Shown: positions 10,660 to 24,506 of the stretch, piece after piece | Numbering within the stretch: position 1 is the first letter of the stretch | Layout of the letters: every line of letters begins with the position of its first letter | Source: Centrapalus pauciflorus | Taxonomy: Eukaryota; Streptophyta; Magnoliopsida; Asterales; Asteraceae | Direction: 5' to 3' | DNA length: 64,000 bases | Assembly: GCA_020465985.1 (NCBI GenBank) | Contig: JAANYP010002875.1 | Location: 124,001-188,000 of the forward strand | Program-made: the position numbers and the translations under genes | The notes under the pieces: generated by a model | What the model was told of the DNA's origin: nothing | The model's input: only the letters and a program-made list of their open reading frames with translations | Database searches by the model: none

Positions 10660-12082
10660 CACTGCTAGAAAATACATTATTACCGAGGGACGAATCCATC
10701 GGTAATTCCTCGGTAACGTAATTTACCGACGGTTTTCCGAGGGCCGATATCGGTTACAAATATTTGGTCGGTAACAAGAAATACCGACGGATTTACTGAC
10801 ATAAATAATTTACCGACAGTTTACCGATGGTATAATTACCGACGGAACACCGACAGAATTTACCAACGGATTAGCGAGTGACAATGTTACCGACGGATTA
10901 GCGAGGGACGATATTGTTATGATTACGATATTTTGAAATATTCAAATACGGACTACAATCTTCGAAGGGACGATGGTTAATCAATCATCTTATAATGGAT
11001 CATGTTGTACCTTAACAAACATTAGCTGTTACTATCAGGTTACAGTGAATCATATTGGGCGTTAACAACTAATTTAGGTCATAACATATTATAACGGGCC
11101 ATGTTGGGACTTGACAACTACTAATTGTACATTTAAATTCGTAACAAGTTATAATAAGTGTTGTATTTAAATGAAACATGTTGTACCTTAACAAACATAA
11201 GGGTTAATATCAGGTTGTAATAAGTCTTGTTAGGCCTTCACAAATGCTAGTTGTTCCTATTAAGTCATATAACCTATTATAATGGACCATATAGGACATT
11301 AGCAGATACTTATTGGTCATCTAGGTTATAACAAGTTATAATAGGTTACATTTTACATTAACTAACATTAGTGGTTCTTATCAATTTATAATAAGTTATA
11401 ATGGGTCATATTTGACATTCATAAGTACTTTTTGCTTAATGTCATAACATAAATGACTTATTTTAAATCGTAACAAATAGTTATTGTTCATTTAATATTA
11501 TAGTCGATTATATATATGGATTATGTACATATATATTATTTGTTAAAAAAGTAACTCATTACCTATTAATATCAACGGATACAACTGATTCATATTTTCG
11601 GTTCTAACATGTATATGGACGTGTGTATTTGAATTGTATTCATATTTAATGATCTATTTTTTTAGAAAATGAAAAACACAATGTTTCCGAGGGATACCGA
11701 GAAATTACCGACGGAATTACCGATGGATTATTGACAAAAGACATACCGAGGGCATACCGAGGGACTGTTCTCGCGGGATTACCGACAAATATTTTACCGA
11801 GGGATTTCCGAGTGCTTACACCGACGGATTACCGAGAGACGTGTTTACCGACGGATTACCAACAACAAATTTATCCGTTAGTAATCCCTCGGTAAACGCT
11901 CGGTATTAACGACGAAATAGCGAGAGATTTTTTCCGTCGGAAATTCCTCGGTATACCATCGGTAATCCTTCGGTAATTTGCATAAACACAATCCGTCAGA
12001 AATTTATCGGTAACCCGTTGGTAATACCGAGGGATTTTTTCCGTCGGAAATTCAATCGGTAAAAGTCAATTTTCTAGTAGTG
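10660..12082. mobile_element. non-autonomous CACTA (En/Spm) element
   Basis: The left terminus CACTGCTAGAAAAT and the reverse complement of the right terminus CACTACTAGAAAAT are inverted repeats typical of plant CACTA elements. Both ends carry many copies of TTACCGA(C/G)GGA in both orientations over about 250 bp left and 400 bp right, the subterminal transposase-binding repeats of the family. GTAT flanks both sides (10656-10659 and 12083-12086), a 4-bp rather than the usual 3-bp duplication. The core (10930-11650) has no transposase. It is made of degenerate repeats around TTATAATGGGTCATGTTG/TTAACAAC. Length 1,423 bp. Confidence 0.85.
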
Positions 12083-12086
12083 GTAT

Positions 12087-13110
12087 TGTGAGTATATTAA
12101 CATTTTTATGTTAGAAAAAATTATAAAGTTTCTATGTAAAATAGGCACACACTTACAATAATAGTTATAATAAAGAAATCTTATAAAAACTGATGTAAAA
12201 TGTAAATTTGTAGTGTTAAATTATAATATATTCAATATTAATTTTCTCTTATGACATACACCACATAGTAAGATAATTTTAAAAGTACCTTTAACATAAA
12301 TATTTTTTTATTAATTACTATAAAATAAAATTAGTGTTACAACAATTTAATACATGTAATATTCTCATATGTAAGAAAAAAAATTATTGATGATATATGG
12401 ATCACATGTTATATTATATGTAGGAAAATTTTATTAATAAAATATTAATGATAAAATTAATTATTTAATACTTGATAGAATTTTTAACTAATAAAACAAA
12501 CTATTTATATATGATAATAGAAAATAATTAATGGTGCATGTTAGAAAACCCTTATTATATTATAGTTTAATGATCATTTTAAAAAAACTCACTTATAAAT
12601 AGTAATTTCACTAATGAATAATGTATATATGTATAATGTATTGACATTGATAATTCACATTCTAGTATTGATGTTGTCTTCACATGTATACATACATTGT
12701 GTTAAGTATTAGAATATGTTCGTTTCGTGTCAAAACTCACTCATATCCTTTTAGATTTTTTTCGCTTAAAAACTTTAGTTCTAATATCATAATCATTTAT
12801 AATAACAATATAATTTCAATGTCAAAATCGCATTTGTTTCTCATGCCCATGTCATTGATCTAAATGTTCAACCCCATAGGGTCATGCCTTTGTTATTAAT
12901 ATGCACATATATTAACATAAATCATTTTTTTTATAAAGCTAGAGTCAAAAGTGATGTTTACCTGATAACTGAAAAGTATATAAAATTTTTTTAGGCAATC
13001 CATTTTCAAGGTTATGAGCATACTTAGTTTTATTTTGAAAGGTTATATACTTTCAATAATTTTTAAAAGTTTAACTTAAGTCAAACTGAGCAAACAAATG
13101 ACACATTTCG

Positions 13111-13112
<2 letters not shown>
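12087..13112. other. AT-rich intergenic DNA
   Basis: I see no gene, element terminus or tandem repeat in this stretch. Confidence 0.5.

Positions 13113-13186
<74 letters not shown>
13113..13186. repeat. (TA)n microsatellite
   Basis: Uninterrupted AT dinucleotides, about 74 bp, forming the left border of the nad5 fragment. Length may be unreliable in assembly. Confidence 0.95.
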
Positions 13187-13189
<3 letters not shown>

Positions 13190-13276
13190 AATGTTGGTGA
13201 CTGGGGATAACTCCCTTCAATTATTCCTGGGATGGGAGGGAGTAGGTCTTGCTTCATATTTGTTAATTCATTTCTG
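13187..13276 (+). pseudogene. nad5: mitochondrial nad5 fragment (NUMT)
   Basis: From 13191 the + strand encodes an in-frame stretch ending FLGWEGVGLASYLLIHF, which I recognise as NADH dehydrogenase subunit 5 of plant mitochondria (complex I, inner membrane proton-pumping subunit). About 28 codons are open; the codon after LLIHF is TGA where the protein has W, and similarity then stops. One codon, TCC at 13212, would encode S where the edited protein has F. That suits unedited mitochondrial DNA rather than a processed cDNA, but this is an inference. The fragment sits between (TA)n arrays and is far too short to function. It is a nuclear insertion of mitochondrial DNA unless the scaffold itself is contaminated. 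Confidence 0.8.
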
Positions 13277-13353
13277 ACCCGCGGGAGTATACAATGACAA
13301 CTTCCGGACACTCATGCCCGATCGTGAGACTGCCTGTTGGACGTCCGATGGCA

Positions 13354-13355
<2 letters not shown>
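13277..13355. other. unassigned GC-balanced filler next to nad5
   Basis: 79 bp with composition unlike the AT-rich surroundings (CCGCGGGAGTATAC, CGATCGTGAGACTGCC). It is not nad5 coding sequence. It may be a second mitochondrial piece (intron or intergenic) joined to the first. I cannot identify it. Confidence 0.35.

Positions 13356-13423
<68 letters not shown>
13356..13423. repeat. (TA)n microsatellite
   Basis: About 68 bp of TA dinucleotides, the right border of the mitochondrial insert. Confidence 0.95.
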
Positions 13424-13424
<1 letters not shown>

Positions 13425-13439
13425 CAATTACCAACATGC

Positions 13440-14340
13440 GTTTTCCTTGCGCTAACTTAAGCAGGCTGTCAGACAGCTCAAGCAAACAGGTAAACAGCTG
13501 ACTTATTTTATTATTTTATATATATTATATAACATTTTTGTTTTCATGTGATAACTTTTGATATATTATATTTTATTAAAATTTGAATATATTATTACGA
13601 TCACATTATTTTTGTCTACTTTATTATATAAAATTTGTCGTCGTCGGAACCATTTTCGTTAGGCAGGCAGACATGCAGCTGTCTAAATATATGATTTATA
13701 TATATAATTGTTTTGTTGTTCTATTAAAATGTTTGTTATATTTTATAAAAATTCAAATATATTGTTATGATCACTTTCCTTTAAACTACATTTTAATATA
13801 AAATTGTACTTCGTCTTAAGCTTTTTTAAAATGAATTTTTTTATTATTTAGTTGATTAATCGATCGCAACCTTTCGTTCACTGAATGGTAAAACTAGCTG
13901 GCTGACAGGTAAACAACTAATTTTTTATTACTTTATATATGATATATAACATTTTTGTTTTCTTGTGATAATCTATGATATATTATATTTTATTAAAATT
14001 TGAATATATTATTATGATCGCATTATTTTAATATACATTCTGATATAAAATGTGATATCTTCAGAACTATTTTTATTAGGCTGGTACGTATATATACAAC
14101 TAACTAATTATTTTATTTCATACATAATATATAATTGTTTTTTTTCTGTGTTATAACATTTGATATATTATATTATACGAAATAACGAATATATCATTAC
14201 GATCGCCTTCTTCTTTTCTACATTCCAACATAAAATTGTTTTTCGTCTCAACTATTTTTCAAATGACAAATTTTTTTATTATTTAGTTGGTTGATCAATC
14301 ACATTCTTTCCATTTATAAACTTAGATTGAAAGCATAAAA
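13440..14340. repeat. diverged AT-rich tandem repeat, about 4 units
   Basis: Units share the words ACAACTGA/ACTAA...TTATTTTATATATNATATAACATTTTTGTTTTC, GATATATTATATTTTATTAAAATTTGAATATATTATTA, CGATC and a 3' part with TTCGTC...TTATTAGGC(A/T)GGC. They begin near 13497, 13678, 13905 and 14093, so spacing is about 180-230 bp; units 1 and 3 are most alike (period about 408). No terminal inverted repeats and no coding. An open frame at 13583-13801 lies inside and is not credible. Confidence 0.6.
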
Positions 14341-17300
14341 TGATCCTCAATTGAGATTCACGATTGGTAACTAATGTTATTTTATTATTTTAAAGTAATA
14401 TATTTATAAACATACAATTTATGATTCTAAAAAAATTCAATACTTTACGACTAAACCAAGGCAAAATGTTATCCAACCATAATTGTCTACGAACTATATT
14501 TATTTAACAACTCCTCAATGGTATATTTGTGTACACTTTTACAAAGACATAACTTTTAAAATGTATTTATTCAACAATCATCAAATGTTCTTACATAGTA
14601 ACATTTGATTAATATATTATATTATAAGTTTTGTAGAAATTTAATCAATTATAGTATTTTTTTTATTTTGTATAATATAAACATTTTTTAAAATTAATTA
14701 TAAAGACATTTTACATTCCGTTGCGGAGTGCGGATGCCATTTTTCTTGTTAAAAGCATATGACAACTTACATTTGCATTGAAAAATACATTCATTCCTTT
14801 TGAGGTAATCTCTTGAAATGAGAAAATATTTATTGTCAATTTTATTTACTTTTCAAGATATGTTTTATAAAAATAAAAAGTTAAAGACATGTGGCCACCT
14901 AAAAAACAATAACAATAAGAGTAGAACTCAAGATCTCATTTGAAGAATCTTAACTTTTAATCGCTAAAAGCTAGATCAAATAAAATATAGAACATCACGC
15001 TTTTGTATCGAATATGTATCTTGGTACTTTTTGTTAAACAATACACAAATTGGAAAAGCCTTTAACAAACATTTGACATTAGATATTGAGTTTTCAAATT
15101 TTTTAAAATATTTGTGTAGGTTAAAACGAGGCATTCAAAATGTGATTGTATGAGTAGCATGAACCAAATTAATGTGTGGATTTAGGATTGCTCCAACAGT
15201 TGTTAAAAAGGTGGTTTGTCGATCATGATCATTCACAATTAATCGTGAATCTATGCCCCCGTCCCAACACGTATTTTGTCATACTTTTGGTCTTCCACGC
15301 TATAAAATGAGTCTTTTTCTTAAACTTGAAATAACTTCTTTCAAATACATAACAAAACTTTTCACATACTTCTAAAAGTGATCATTAACTCCTTCATTTG
15401 CATATCAAAGAAGAGTGATCAAGAAGATTGTCTAATTAACATTCTTCGAATGTTTAAGCTTTGGAAATTAGAGTTCTTCACCTAAAGTGAGTTTACTGTA
15501 TTCAGTGTTATCTCTCCTTAAAGAAGTATTGTATTATAAGTTAACTCTAAGGAAAAGTTTGAGGAATGGAGTTAGATGTTATATCCAATTTATACCGCTT
15601 TACATAAAGTTTTATTGTTCCTTCAGTGCCTTCTTTACTTATTAATTTACATAACTAAGAATTACAACTTATTCTCAAAGGTAAATTTAAGGAAAAAAAA
15701 ACCTATACCACCCATCTAGGTTGATATACACATTGTTCATATTTTTTTTACTACATTAATCTCGTAAAATTACTAAGCTTTGTAAAGCTTAACCTTGTAT
15801 TGTGTGTATCTCAACTTCTAATACAAAAGGATTATCCGACTTGAGCAAGTAAGAGGTCTTAAGAGATGGAAAAGGCATGGGAAGTTTTATGTCATTTTGT
15901 GTATCATGTGGAAAAAAGGATCGACATAATGAATAAATTTGTATTTGGTTGATATTATTTGATCTCTCTCTCTCCCCCCCTCCCTCCCTCTCTTAATTTG
16001 TACATATGTTTAAGTGGTTGAGCCAGAAAGATCGTTTATTTGAAAAAAATTTTAAGTGAATGTAAATCTTTGGGAATGATTTTCATATATTTGACTTAAA
16101 ATTACTAATCAAACCATCTTTATAAAACCCAAATCCATTTCACACATTTAATACACATGAAACAAACATACATTAATTAAGATTCATGTTTTGTTTAAGT
16201 ATTAACATAATTATTTATTATATTTCAAGATTCGTTGAAAAAATATGTGTGTGTATTTCACGGATTTTATCACGGTGAAAGAAGTATGCTAAACATGCAT
16301 GTTTAAGAAATGTATAATTTGCATTGCTTGAGATTATTTAGGTAGTTTTTGTTTCGTATAATTTAACATGGAAATGATTTTCCTTAAGAACTATTCAAAA
16401 CTTCTAAATTTGTAAAATTTTCCTTTAACCTTTTGAAAAAGTGATCATATCATATTAACTATGTTTATATGATTTTGTGTGCTATATATTTAGCAAACAT
16501 TTTAACCAACCCAGGTAATAAAAGAATGGACTAGGTTTCACCCATCATTTAGGCATAGAAAGTATGGTGAAGATGGTATAAATGATAAATCATAAGTATT
16601 AAAGTTAACTTTTGTTTAGAGGTTTTATGATGTTTAAAATTACATCATATCATAAAGAGTTTTATATCTAACTTATACATGTTTATGTATAAAGAGTTTA
16701 TGACTAAGTATACTGTTTCAAGGTGCAACATAATGTACTATGATTGCTTACCAATAGAGTCGAAGAATTGTAACTCAAAGATCAGTTTTAAGTTCATTAT
16801 TATTTCTTTGAATACATCCTTTAAATGTTTAGGGCACCATTTATGATTTATCATATTGATACTATTCCATTCCATGCGTTATATTAGGTACTTTACAATA
16901 TGTACGATTGATACTTATCTATTATTCATGATTCATCAATTTGTACTAATTGAACCCACAATTATGAGCATGCATATGCGAGAAATAAATATTGAAAGAC
17001 TATTTCAAGACAAAAATGAATAGACTAAGGATACTGTTATGCCGAAAAATAAAGAAAGATAGTGACCTTTCAGCCAAAAAAATATGAATGAATGAATGTG
17101 ACACATGCATGAATTATTAATATGATTGATAATTCAATTATTTGAGGAGAATGGGTGAAGTGAATGAAACTTTAGTATTGATTTGTTGAAGTGCATGCAT
17201 TCAAAGTTTATTGCTAAAATCCATTTTGAGCTATCGTTTTCTGACTATGTCATCCATAATGTATTCAAATCCGATGATTATTAAACTTGTTGAGCTGTGA

Positions 17301-18428
17301 AGCTTACAAAAAAAACCCCATGAATTATTGCCTGATGAAGTTTTTGTTTTTCTATGTCAATTTGTGTTTTTAGTTTATGAATTATATGGAAATTTTTGTT
17401 TGACATACATTAGCATTTACCAAAATTGGCTTAAAAATATTTGTAAAGATTGTTATAAGTTGTAAGCTTGCTCTTGGTTTTTTCTTTCTATGATTTATAC
17501 ATAACTTGTAATGAAAATAAACTTTCATGGTAACTACAAAACTTATTTGGGTTTGAGGTTTCAAACAACATATGTAACTATCAAATTTTAAAAATGTATA
17601 TTCAAGGTTTTTCTTTGCTAAAAGTGGTATATGCATAATTGGTTATTTGGTTACTAAATTTTAAAAGTTTCTTATTTGGTCCAACCAACAAGAATTATAC
17701 CATAATATTTATATAAAGTTAGTGGTATAAAAATCACAAAACTTAATTAGGGTTTTTTTGTTTATTTATAAACGAAATTAATAAGTTATACAAAAATAAT
17801 TACATCTTAATAATTTCATTAAAAAACATTTAAACAAACAGAGCCTTGATCATTAATTTTTTAAGGTCGGCTATTTCACATTTACCCTCTAAAACTTGGT
17901 AATAATCTACCCTACCAATGCATTGAATGATTTGTATAACAGTATTCCAATTTTCAAACCTTAAGTAGTTTTTGGTTTATTAAAATGTTTTTAAATGAAT
18001 TAATTGTTTAAATAATTAGTATATATCAGCAATTAAAATCGAGTTTATTTCTTCTCTGAGGTATCTTGGTTTTCGATGAACCATCCCAAGATCTTTGTTG
18101 GTTTTACCCATTCTATAAGAACTATATTGTTAATCGTATATTATATGGAATGGTTAAATAACTGTTTTTTTTTTAACTTTATATAAATCTAAAAAATTAT
18201 TATTGAAACAACAAATAAAATAGTAATATTATACTGCTAAAAAAATTATTGAAAATATATAAAACAGGTAACTAAATGTAAATAAAAAACTAAAATTAAA
18301 TAATAACAAATGTAAAACAGGAATTTGGATTATAGGTGAGCGTTATTTTCTAAATTAATCTATTTACTATTTTAATAGAATAAATAGATAGATATGATGG
18401 AACTGGAAATTCTATTCATTTACACTAT
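14341..18428. other. AT-rich intergenic DNA, nothing recognised
   Basis: About 4 kb without a recognisable gene, TE terminus or RNA gene. A pyrimidine tract (TC/C runs) lies at 15962-15995. The only open frame of note (17382-17636, minus, 84 aa) shows no family motif. Confidence 0.45.
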
Positions 18429-18542
18429 GTTTGGTACAGAGAATTATGACTAGGAAAATGGAGATAAGAGGAATTCCCATGTTAACAAACATGAGAATTC
18501 CTCTTATTTCCATTTCTCTAGCCTTAATTTTCTGTACCAAAC
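18429..18542. mobile_element. short palindromic MITE
   Basis: Two arms of about 55 bp starting GTTTGGTACAGAGAATTA and ending TAATTTTCTGTACCAAAC are inverted around AACAAACATG, so the whole 114 bp can fold into one hairpin. GTTTGGTACAGAGAAT-type ends are common in plant MITEs. I could not read a target duplication. Confidence 0.65.
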
Positions 18543-19517
18543 GCACAGGTTTTTGGTAGACAAGAGGAAAAGAAGAATTGAATCTAAAAATGATAGATTT
18601 TGTTGGTTAAAGGAAGTTACATTCCAATGGAGATAGAGACCAATCTATGTAAAAAGACATATACGTATGCATACATACACATACATATATCTATCGTCTC
18701 TTTATCGATCCTAATCAATTTTATTATGAATTTCTTCCGTTTTTGGATTTCTTCATCATTGATCCTGACCTAGGATTTAGTTAACTTATCTAAAGGTGTT
18801 TTAATATTACACATAATTAAAACAAAAAACATGAAATTATTTCATTTTTATAACTAAAGGCTGACATATTTTAATTAAATAGATTTCAATTTAATCCGTT
18901 CTAATTGCTTTTTGCTTTGACAAATTCTATTCCTCTTTAAATGTTCAATCAATTAGTCCTTAAAGGAGTAAAGGAGACATCTCATTGTCGATAATGATTC
19001 TCTATCTACTAAACCTCCATGAGATATCGTTTTTGTAGTTGCCCGTTGCTTGATTAAAAAAACGTGTCGCTATTTTGTTTATGTTATAAAGCTTACAAAT
19101 ATGTCAAGATGGTTTACTAAAATCATATTGTTTTCTCGTATCCAACCTAATTGAGATTGGTTCATAACTTTTGAAGTGGATCCATTTCAGATACGGAATC
19201 GGACATAGATCGATATCGATTTTTAAATATCTAGAACTCAGATTTTATAAAATTGGATAATCCGAAAATAAAATATTAATTTATATTGTTTGGATGTACA
19301 TTTAAGTTAACTATTGAGACATTAAAGAATGAGACACAGATAAATTGGGGCATAAACTTATTAGTAATTAGGTAACTTAATAATTGGTTCAATAATGAAC
19401 TGAAATTAAATTATAAAAGCATATAATCATAGTCTTGATGTTTTTGTGCAACCCATTTTAAAATGATCATTACATGCGCATCCAAACACACCCATAAAAA
19501 CTACACATTTAATTACA
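18543..19517. other. AT-rich intergenic DNA
   Basis: No gene or element end recognised in this stretch. Confidence 0.45.
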
Positions 19518-19528
19518 CTATTATTATG

Positions 19529-20008
19529 AGATGATTGTGCAAAAAAAATGCTCAAGTTGAACCATTTTTGTGATTAAAACCACTAACCATTTTTCATTGC
19601 ACAAAAAAACTCTCAACCGTCAAAATCTCACTAAGTTGAGATATTACCGGTTGTAACCGATTAAAAGTCGTAAGTCGCCGTCGACAAGTCATTTGTGATC
19701 ACTGGAATTTCACCGAAAAAGTAAATTCCAACAAAAAACACAAATATAAACAAAGAAATCAACAAGCTATAGAAATGTGAATTTGAATCATAAAATACAG
19801 ACAAATGAGTTCGCGAAAGAAGGTTCTTTGAAGATGAATCGTTGATTAGTAGATTACAATCGGTTCATCAGGTTGCAATTCGTTTTTTTGAAAAATAACA
19901 TTATTTTGATGAATTTTAGTTAGTTAGAAGTTTTTTGTGTAATGAAAAATAATTGGAGGTTATAATCATAAAAATTGTCTAACTTAAGGGTTTTTTGCAT
20001 AAATATCT
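19529..20008. mobile_element. MULE-type MITE with 11-bp target duplication
   Basis: Long diverged inverted repeats: left AGATGATTGTGCAAAAAA, right (reverse complement) AGATATTTATGCAAAAAA, continuing about 100 bp each side (CAAGTT, GTGATTAAAACC, TTTTTCATTGCAC). The 11-bp CTATTATTATG occurs immediately outside both ends (19518-19528 and 20009-20019). Long TIRs plus a 9-11 bp duplication indicate a Mutator-like non-autonomous element. Related to the element at 26784-27301. Confidence 0.75.
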
Positions 20009-20019
20009 CTATTATTATG

Positions 20020-21118
<1,099 letters not shown>

Positions 21119-21190
<72 letters not shown>
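21119..21190. repeat. (TA)n microsatellite
   Basis: About 72 bp, shared border between two elements. Confidence 0.95.

Positions 21191-21768
<578 letters not shown>

Positions 21769-21851
<83 letters not shown>
21769..21851. repeat. (TA)n microsatellite
   Basis: About 83 bp of TA dinucleotides. Confidence 0.95.
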
Positions 21852-21854
<3 letters not shown>

Positions 21855-22252
21855 GGTTTCTGGAATTATCATTTTTTCGCGGGGTACCAGAGGTATCATT
21901 TAAGATGATTTAAAAAAAAAAGATTACATAAAAATGTGAAAAAAAACCATTATAATTAGTTTATATAAATTGGTATCATGGGCTTTTATCAAGTAATTTA
22001 GATAAACAATCATGTGAATAAATAAAAAACTACGTGAATAAATGATAAAAACTCATTTATTCACAGGATGTATTATTCATTCACATGACTTTTTTTTTTT
22101 TTTTTTTTTTTTGTAATTTTAGTTGATAAAAAATTATGATATCAATTTATATTAACTTACAATGTTATTTAGTACATTTTTATGTCAATTTTTTTTAAAT
22201 CGATTGTTAAATGGTACCTCAGATATTTTGCAAAAGATGTGGCATCTGAACC

Positions 22253-22254
<2 letters not shown>
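21852..22254. mobile_element. TA-bounded element, family 3
   Basis: The left end (T)TCAGGTTTCTGGAATTATC and the reverse complement of the right end TTGGGTTCAGATGCCACATC are weakly inverted; deeper GGTACCAGAGGTATCATTT and AAATGGTACCTCAGA are inverted more clearly. Internal TGTGAATAAATGA/TCATTTATTCACA and TGATATCAATT/AATTGGTATCA pairs add to the foldback. Contains a 29-bp T tract at 22088-22112. Non-coding, bounded by (TA)n. Confidence 0.55.
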
Positions 22255-22318
<64 letters not shown>

Positions 22319-22320
22319 GA
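22255..22320. repeat. (TA)n microsatellite
   Basis: About 65 bp of TA dinucleotides with one TG interruption. Confidence 0.95.
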
Positions 22321-22730
22321 ATCAGGTTCATTAGCGTACCTATGAGATTCCAGCGTACCCTAATGTGAATGATCATTCACATTTATTTTTTTTTGAATAA
22401 ACATGTATAAGACAACATTATAAGACTTTTTTTCAAAAGGAGCAACATCATAAATCATGTGAATGGTAAAAAAAATCATGTGAATGGTCATTCACACCAT
22501 TCACATTGTGTGAAATGACCATTCACATGGATGACCATTCACATAAATATGCATTGAGCATTCACATAATTTTTAAGGACACAGAAAATGTGAATGTATG
22601 TGAAATTCATATATCATGTGTATAACATTAAATTAAACATGATTATGAGAAAAAAAATTTTAAAAAAGTTTTTTAAGGTTGGTACCTTCGGGTGCACTTG
22701 ATTCGAGAGGTACTTTTTTGAACCTGACTC
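22321..22730 (-). mobile_element. TA-bounded element, family 1, copy 2 (inverted)
   Basis: Same family as 20703-21118 but in reverse orientation: starts ATCAGGTTCATTAGCGTACC and ends GAGAGGTACTTTTTTGAACCTGACT. Internal TGAATGGTCATTCACAC palindromes and TTTTAAGGACACAGAAAATG are in matching positions. 410 bp, non-coding. Confidence 0.75.
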
Positions 22731-22892
22731 TATATATATATATACTTTATATATAATATATATTATATGGTACTCTATATATATATTGTAATATATATTA
22801 TGTAACTATATATACTTGCTATATAGTATGCTATATCGATAGGATTATATATAAGCTGCATATATGTATATATATACTATATGTATATATAT

Positions 22893-22955
<63 letters not shown>

Positions 22956-22985
22956 ATATATATGTATATATTTGTGTGTGTGTGT
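22731..22985. repeat. degenerate TA/TG microsatellite tract
   Basis: A mixture of TATATA, TATATGT and TGTGTG runs with short non-repeat interruptions (TATGGTACTC, TATCGATAGG). An open frame at 22831-23031 is Tyr-Ile low complexity and is rejected. Confidence 0.85.
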
Positions 22986-23428
22986 TGAGTTTCATTGAGT
23001 CCAATATTAGAGTAAAGTTCTGGAGTTTCAAATTAAATATACATGCTCATCGCGATAAAATGTTTTATTTAATGCAAAAGTGCAATATACACATATTCAA
23101 AAGTGCATTACGATCAAGGAGCTTACATCATTTGAAGTTCATTACGATAAAAGATTCTATTTCATGTAAAAGTACAGTATCTAAACAAAATATGCACATG
23201 TGAACTGATAGTGCACTTTTAAACATGTGTATATTGTATTTTTGCATGAAATATAACATTTTTAACGTAATAAACTTCAAATTATATGAATTGGTAGATA
23301 ATAATACACTTTTGAACATGTGTATATTGCATTTTTGCATGAAATATAATATTTTATTGTAATGGAACGTGTACATTGACTCCAGGACTCCATTTTAATA
23401 TGAGACTCCATAGAACTTGAGTCTCTGT
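22986..23428. mobile_element. microsatellite-bounded element, family 5
   Basis: The left end TTGAGTTTCATTGAGTCC and the reverse complement of the right end CTCAAGTTCTATGGAGTC are similar inverted repeats. The body holds two direct copies (about 23210-23280 and 23305-23365) of CACTTTTNAACATGTGTATATTG...TTTTTGCATGAAATATAA and one inverted copy near 23055-23115. Bounded by TA/TG repeats on the left and (GT)n on the right. Non-coding. Confidence 0.5.
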
Positions 23429-23450
23429 GTGTGTGTGTGTGTGTGTGTGT
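23429..23450. repeat. (GT)n microsatellite
   Basis: About 22 bp of GT dinucleotides. Confidence 0.95.
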
Positions 23451-23572
23451 AATGAGGATCATTTAGACACCATTTAATAATAAGCACCGTGAGCACCAAT
23501 AAAAATTTAACAAATTAGCATCAAATTAAACATTTGCATGTTACAAACAACTTATTACTTAGTTTGAATGTG

Positions 23573-23715
23573 ATCAATCTAATAAATCTTGTGTTATTAA
23601 AGCTTATGAATGCAATGAATTTAATGAAGCTTGTATATATAAAAGCATGAAAATGCAATGAATCTAATGAATCTTGTATATATTAAATCTTATGAATGCA
23701 ATGAACCCACTGAAA
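23573..23715. repeat. 43-bp tandem repeat, about 3.3 units
   Basis: The unit ATGAATCTAATGAATCTTG + TATATATTAAA + TCTTATGAATGCA repeats about every 43 bp with moderate divergence. The flanks 23451-23572 and 23716-23770 show nothing recognisable. Confidence 0.65.
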
Positions 23716-23768
23716 GTTTATTTCTATTTCTTCAAAGCGTGTATATATAAAAAATTGTATGTATAAAC

Positions 23769-23770
<2 letters not shown>

Positions 23771-23807
<37 letters not shown>
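23771..23807. repeat. (TA)n microsatellite
   Basis: About 37 bp of TA dinucleotides. Confidence 0.95.
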
Positions 23808-23810
<3 letters not shown>

Positions 23811-24184
23811 ATGTTCAAAAAAGTACCTCTCGAAATCAGGTGCACCCGAAGGTACCAACCTTAAAAAAAAATTTAAAATTTTTTTCTCATAACCATGTTT
23901 AATTTAATGTTATACACAAATATATGAATTTCACATACATTCACACATTCTGTGTCCTTAAAAATTATGTGAATGCTCAATGCATATTTATGTGAATGGT
24001 ACATTGTGTGAAATGATCATTCACATGATTTTTTTTTACCATTCACAAGATTTATGATGTTGCTCCTTTTGAAAAAAAAAGTCTTATAATGTTGTCTTAT
24101 ACATGTTTATTCAAAAAATATATGTGAATGATCATTCACATTAGGGTACGCTGGAATCTCATAGGTACGCTACTGAACCTGATT
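23808..24184 (+). mobile_element. TA-bounded element, family 1, copy 3
   Basis: Starts GTCATGTTCAAAAAAGTACC and ends CATAGGTACGCTACTGAACCTGATTA. Same body words as copies 1 and 2 (GTGCACCCGAAGGTACCAAC, TTCTGTGTCCTTAAAAATTA, TGAATGATCATTCACA). 377 bp; about 40 bp shorter than copy 1 because one TGAATGGT palindrome block is missing. Confidence 0.75.
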
Positions 24185-24197
24185 ATATACATACATA

Positions 24198-24265
<68 letters not shown>
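24185..24265. repeat. (TA)n microsatellite
   Basis: About 80 bp, beginning TATACATACATATATATG. Confidence 0.95.
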
Positions 24266-24267
<2 letters not shown>

Positions 24268-24456
24268 TTGAGGTTTTATGGGGCACCATATGCATCGGAA
24301 ACCAAATGGGAACAAAAAATGCATTGCTTGTTTACAAATGATGCAATAAGGGTAATATTGGAATACTTTATTTGAAAAAATTAATTATTCTTTTAATTAA
24401 TAGATTAGGATTAAAATAGGAAACTAAATCAATCTCATTAACCATTCTCCATATAT

Positions 24457-24506
<50 letters not shown>

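Noticed and set aside
13187..13355. The TA-flanked insert as another member of the inverted-repeat element cluster
   Set aside because: Its ends are not inverted repeats and do not match AGGTTC-ATGG; the left half is recognisable nad5 instead.
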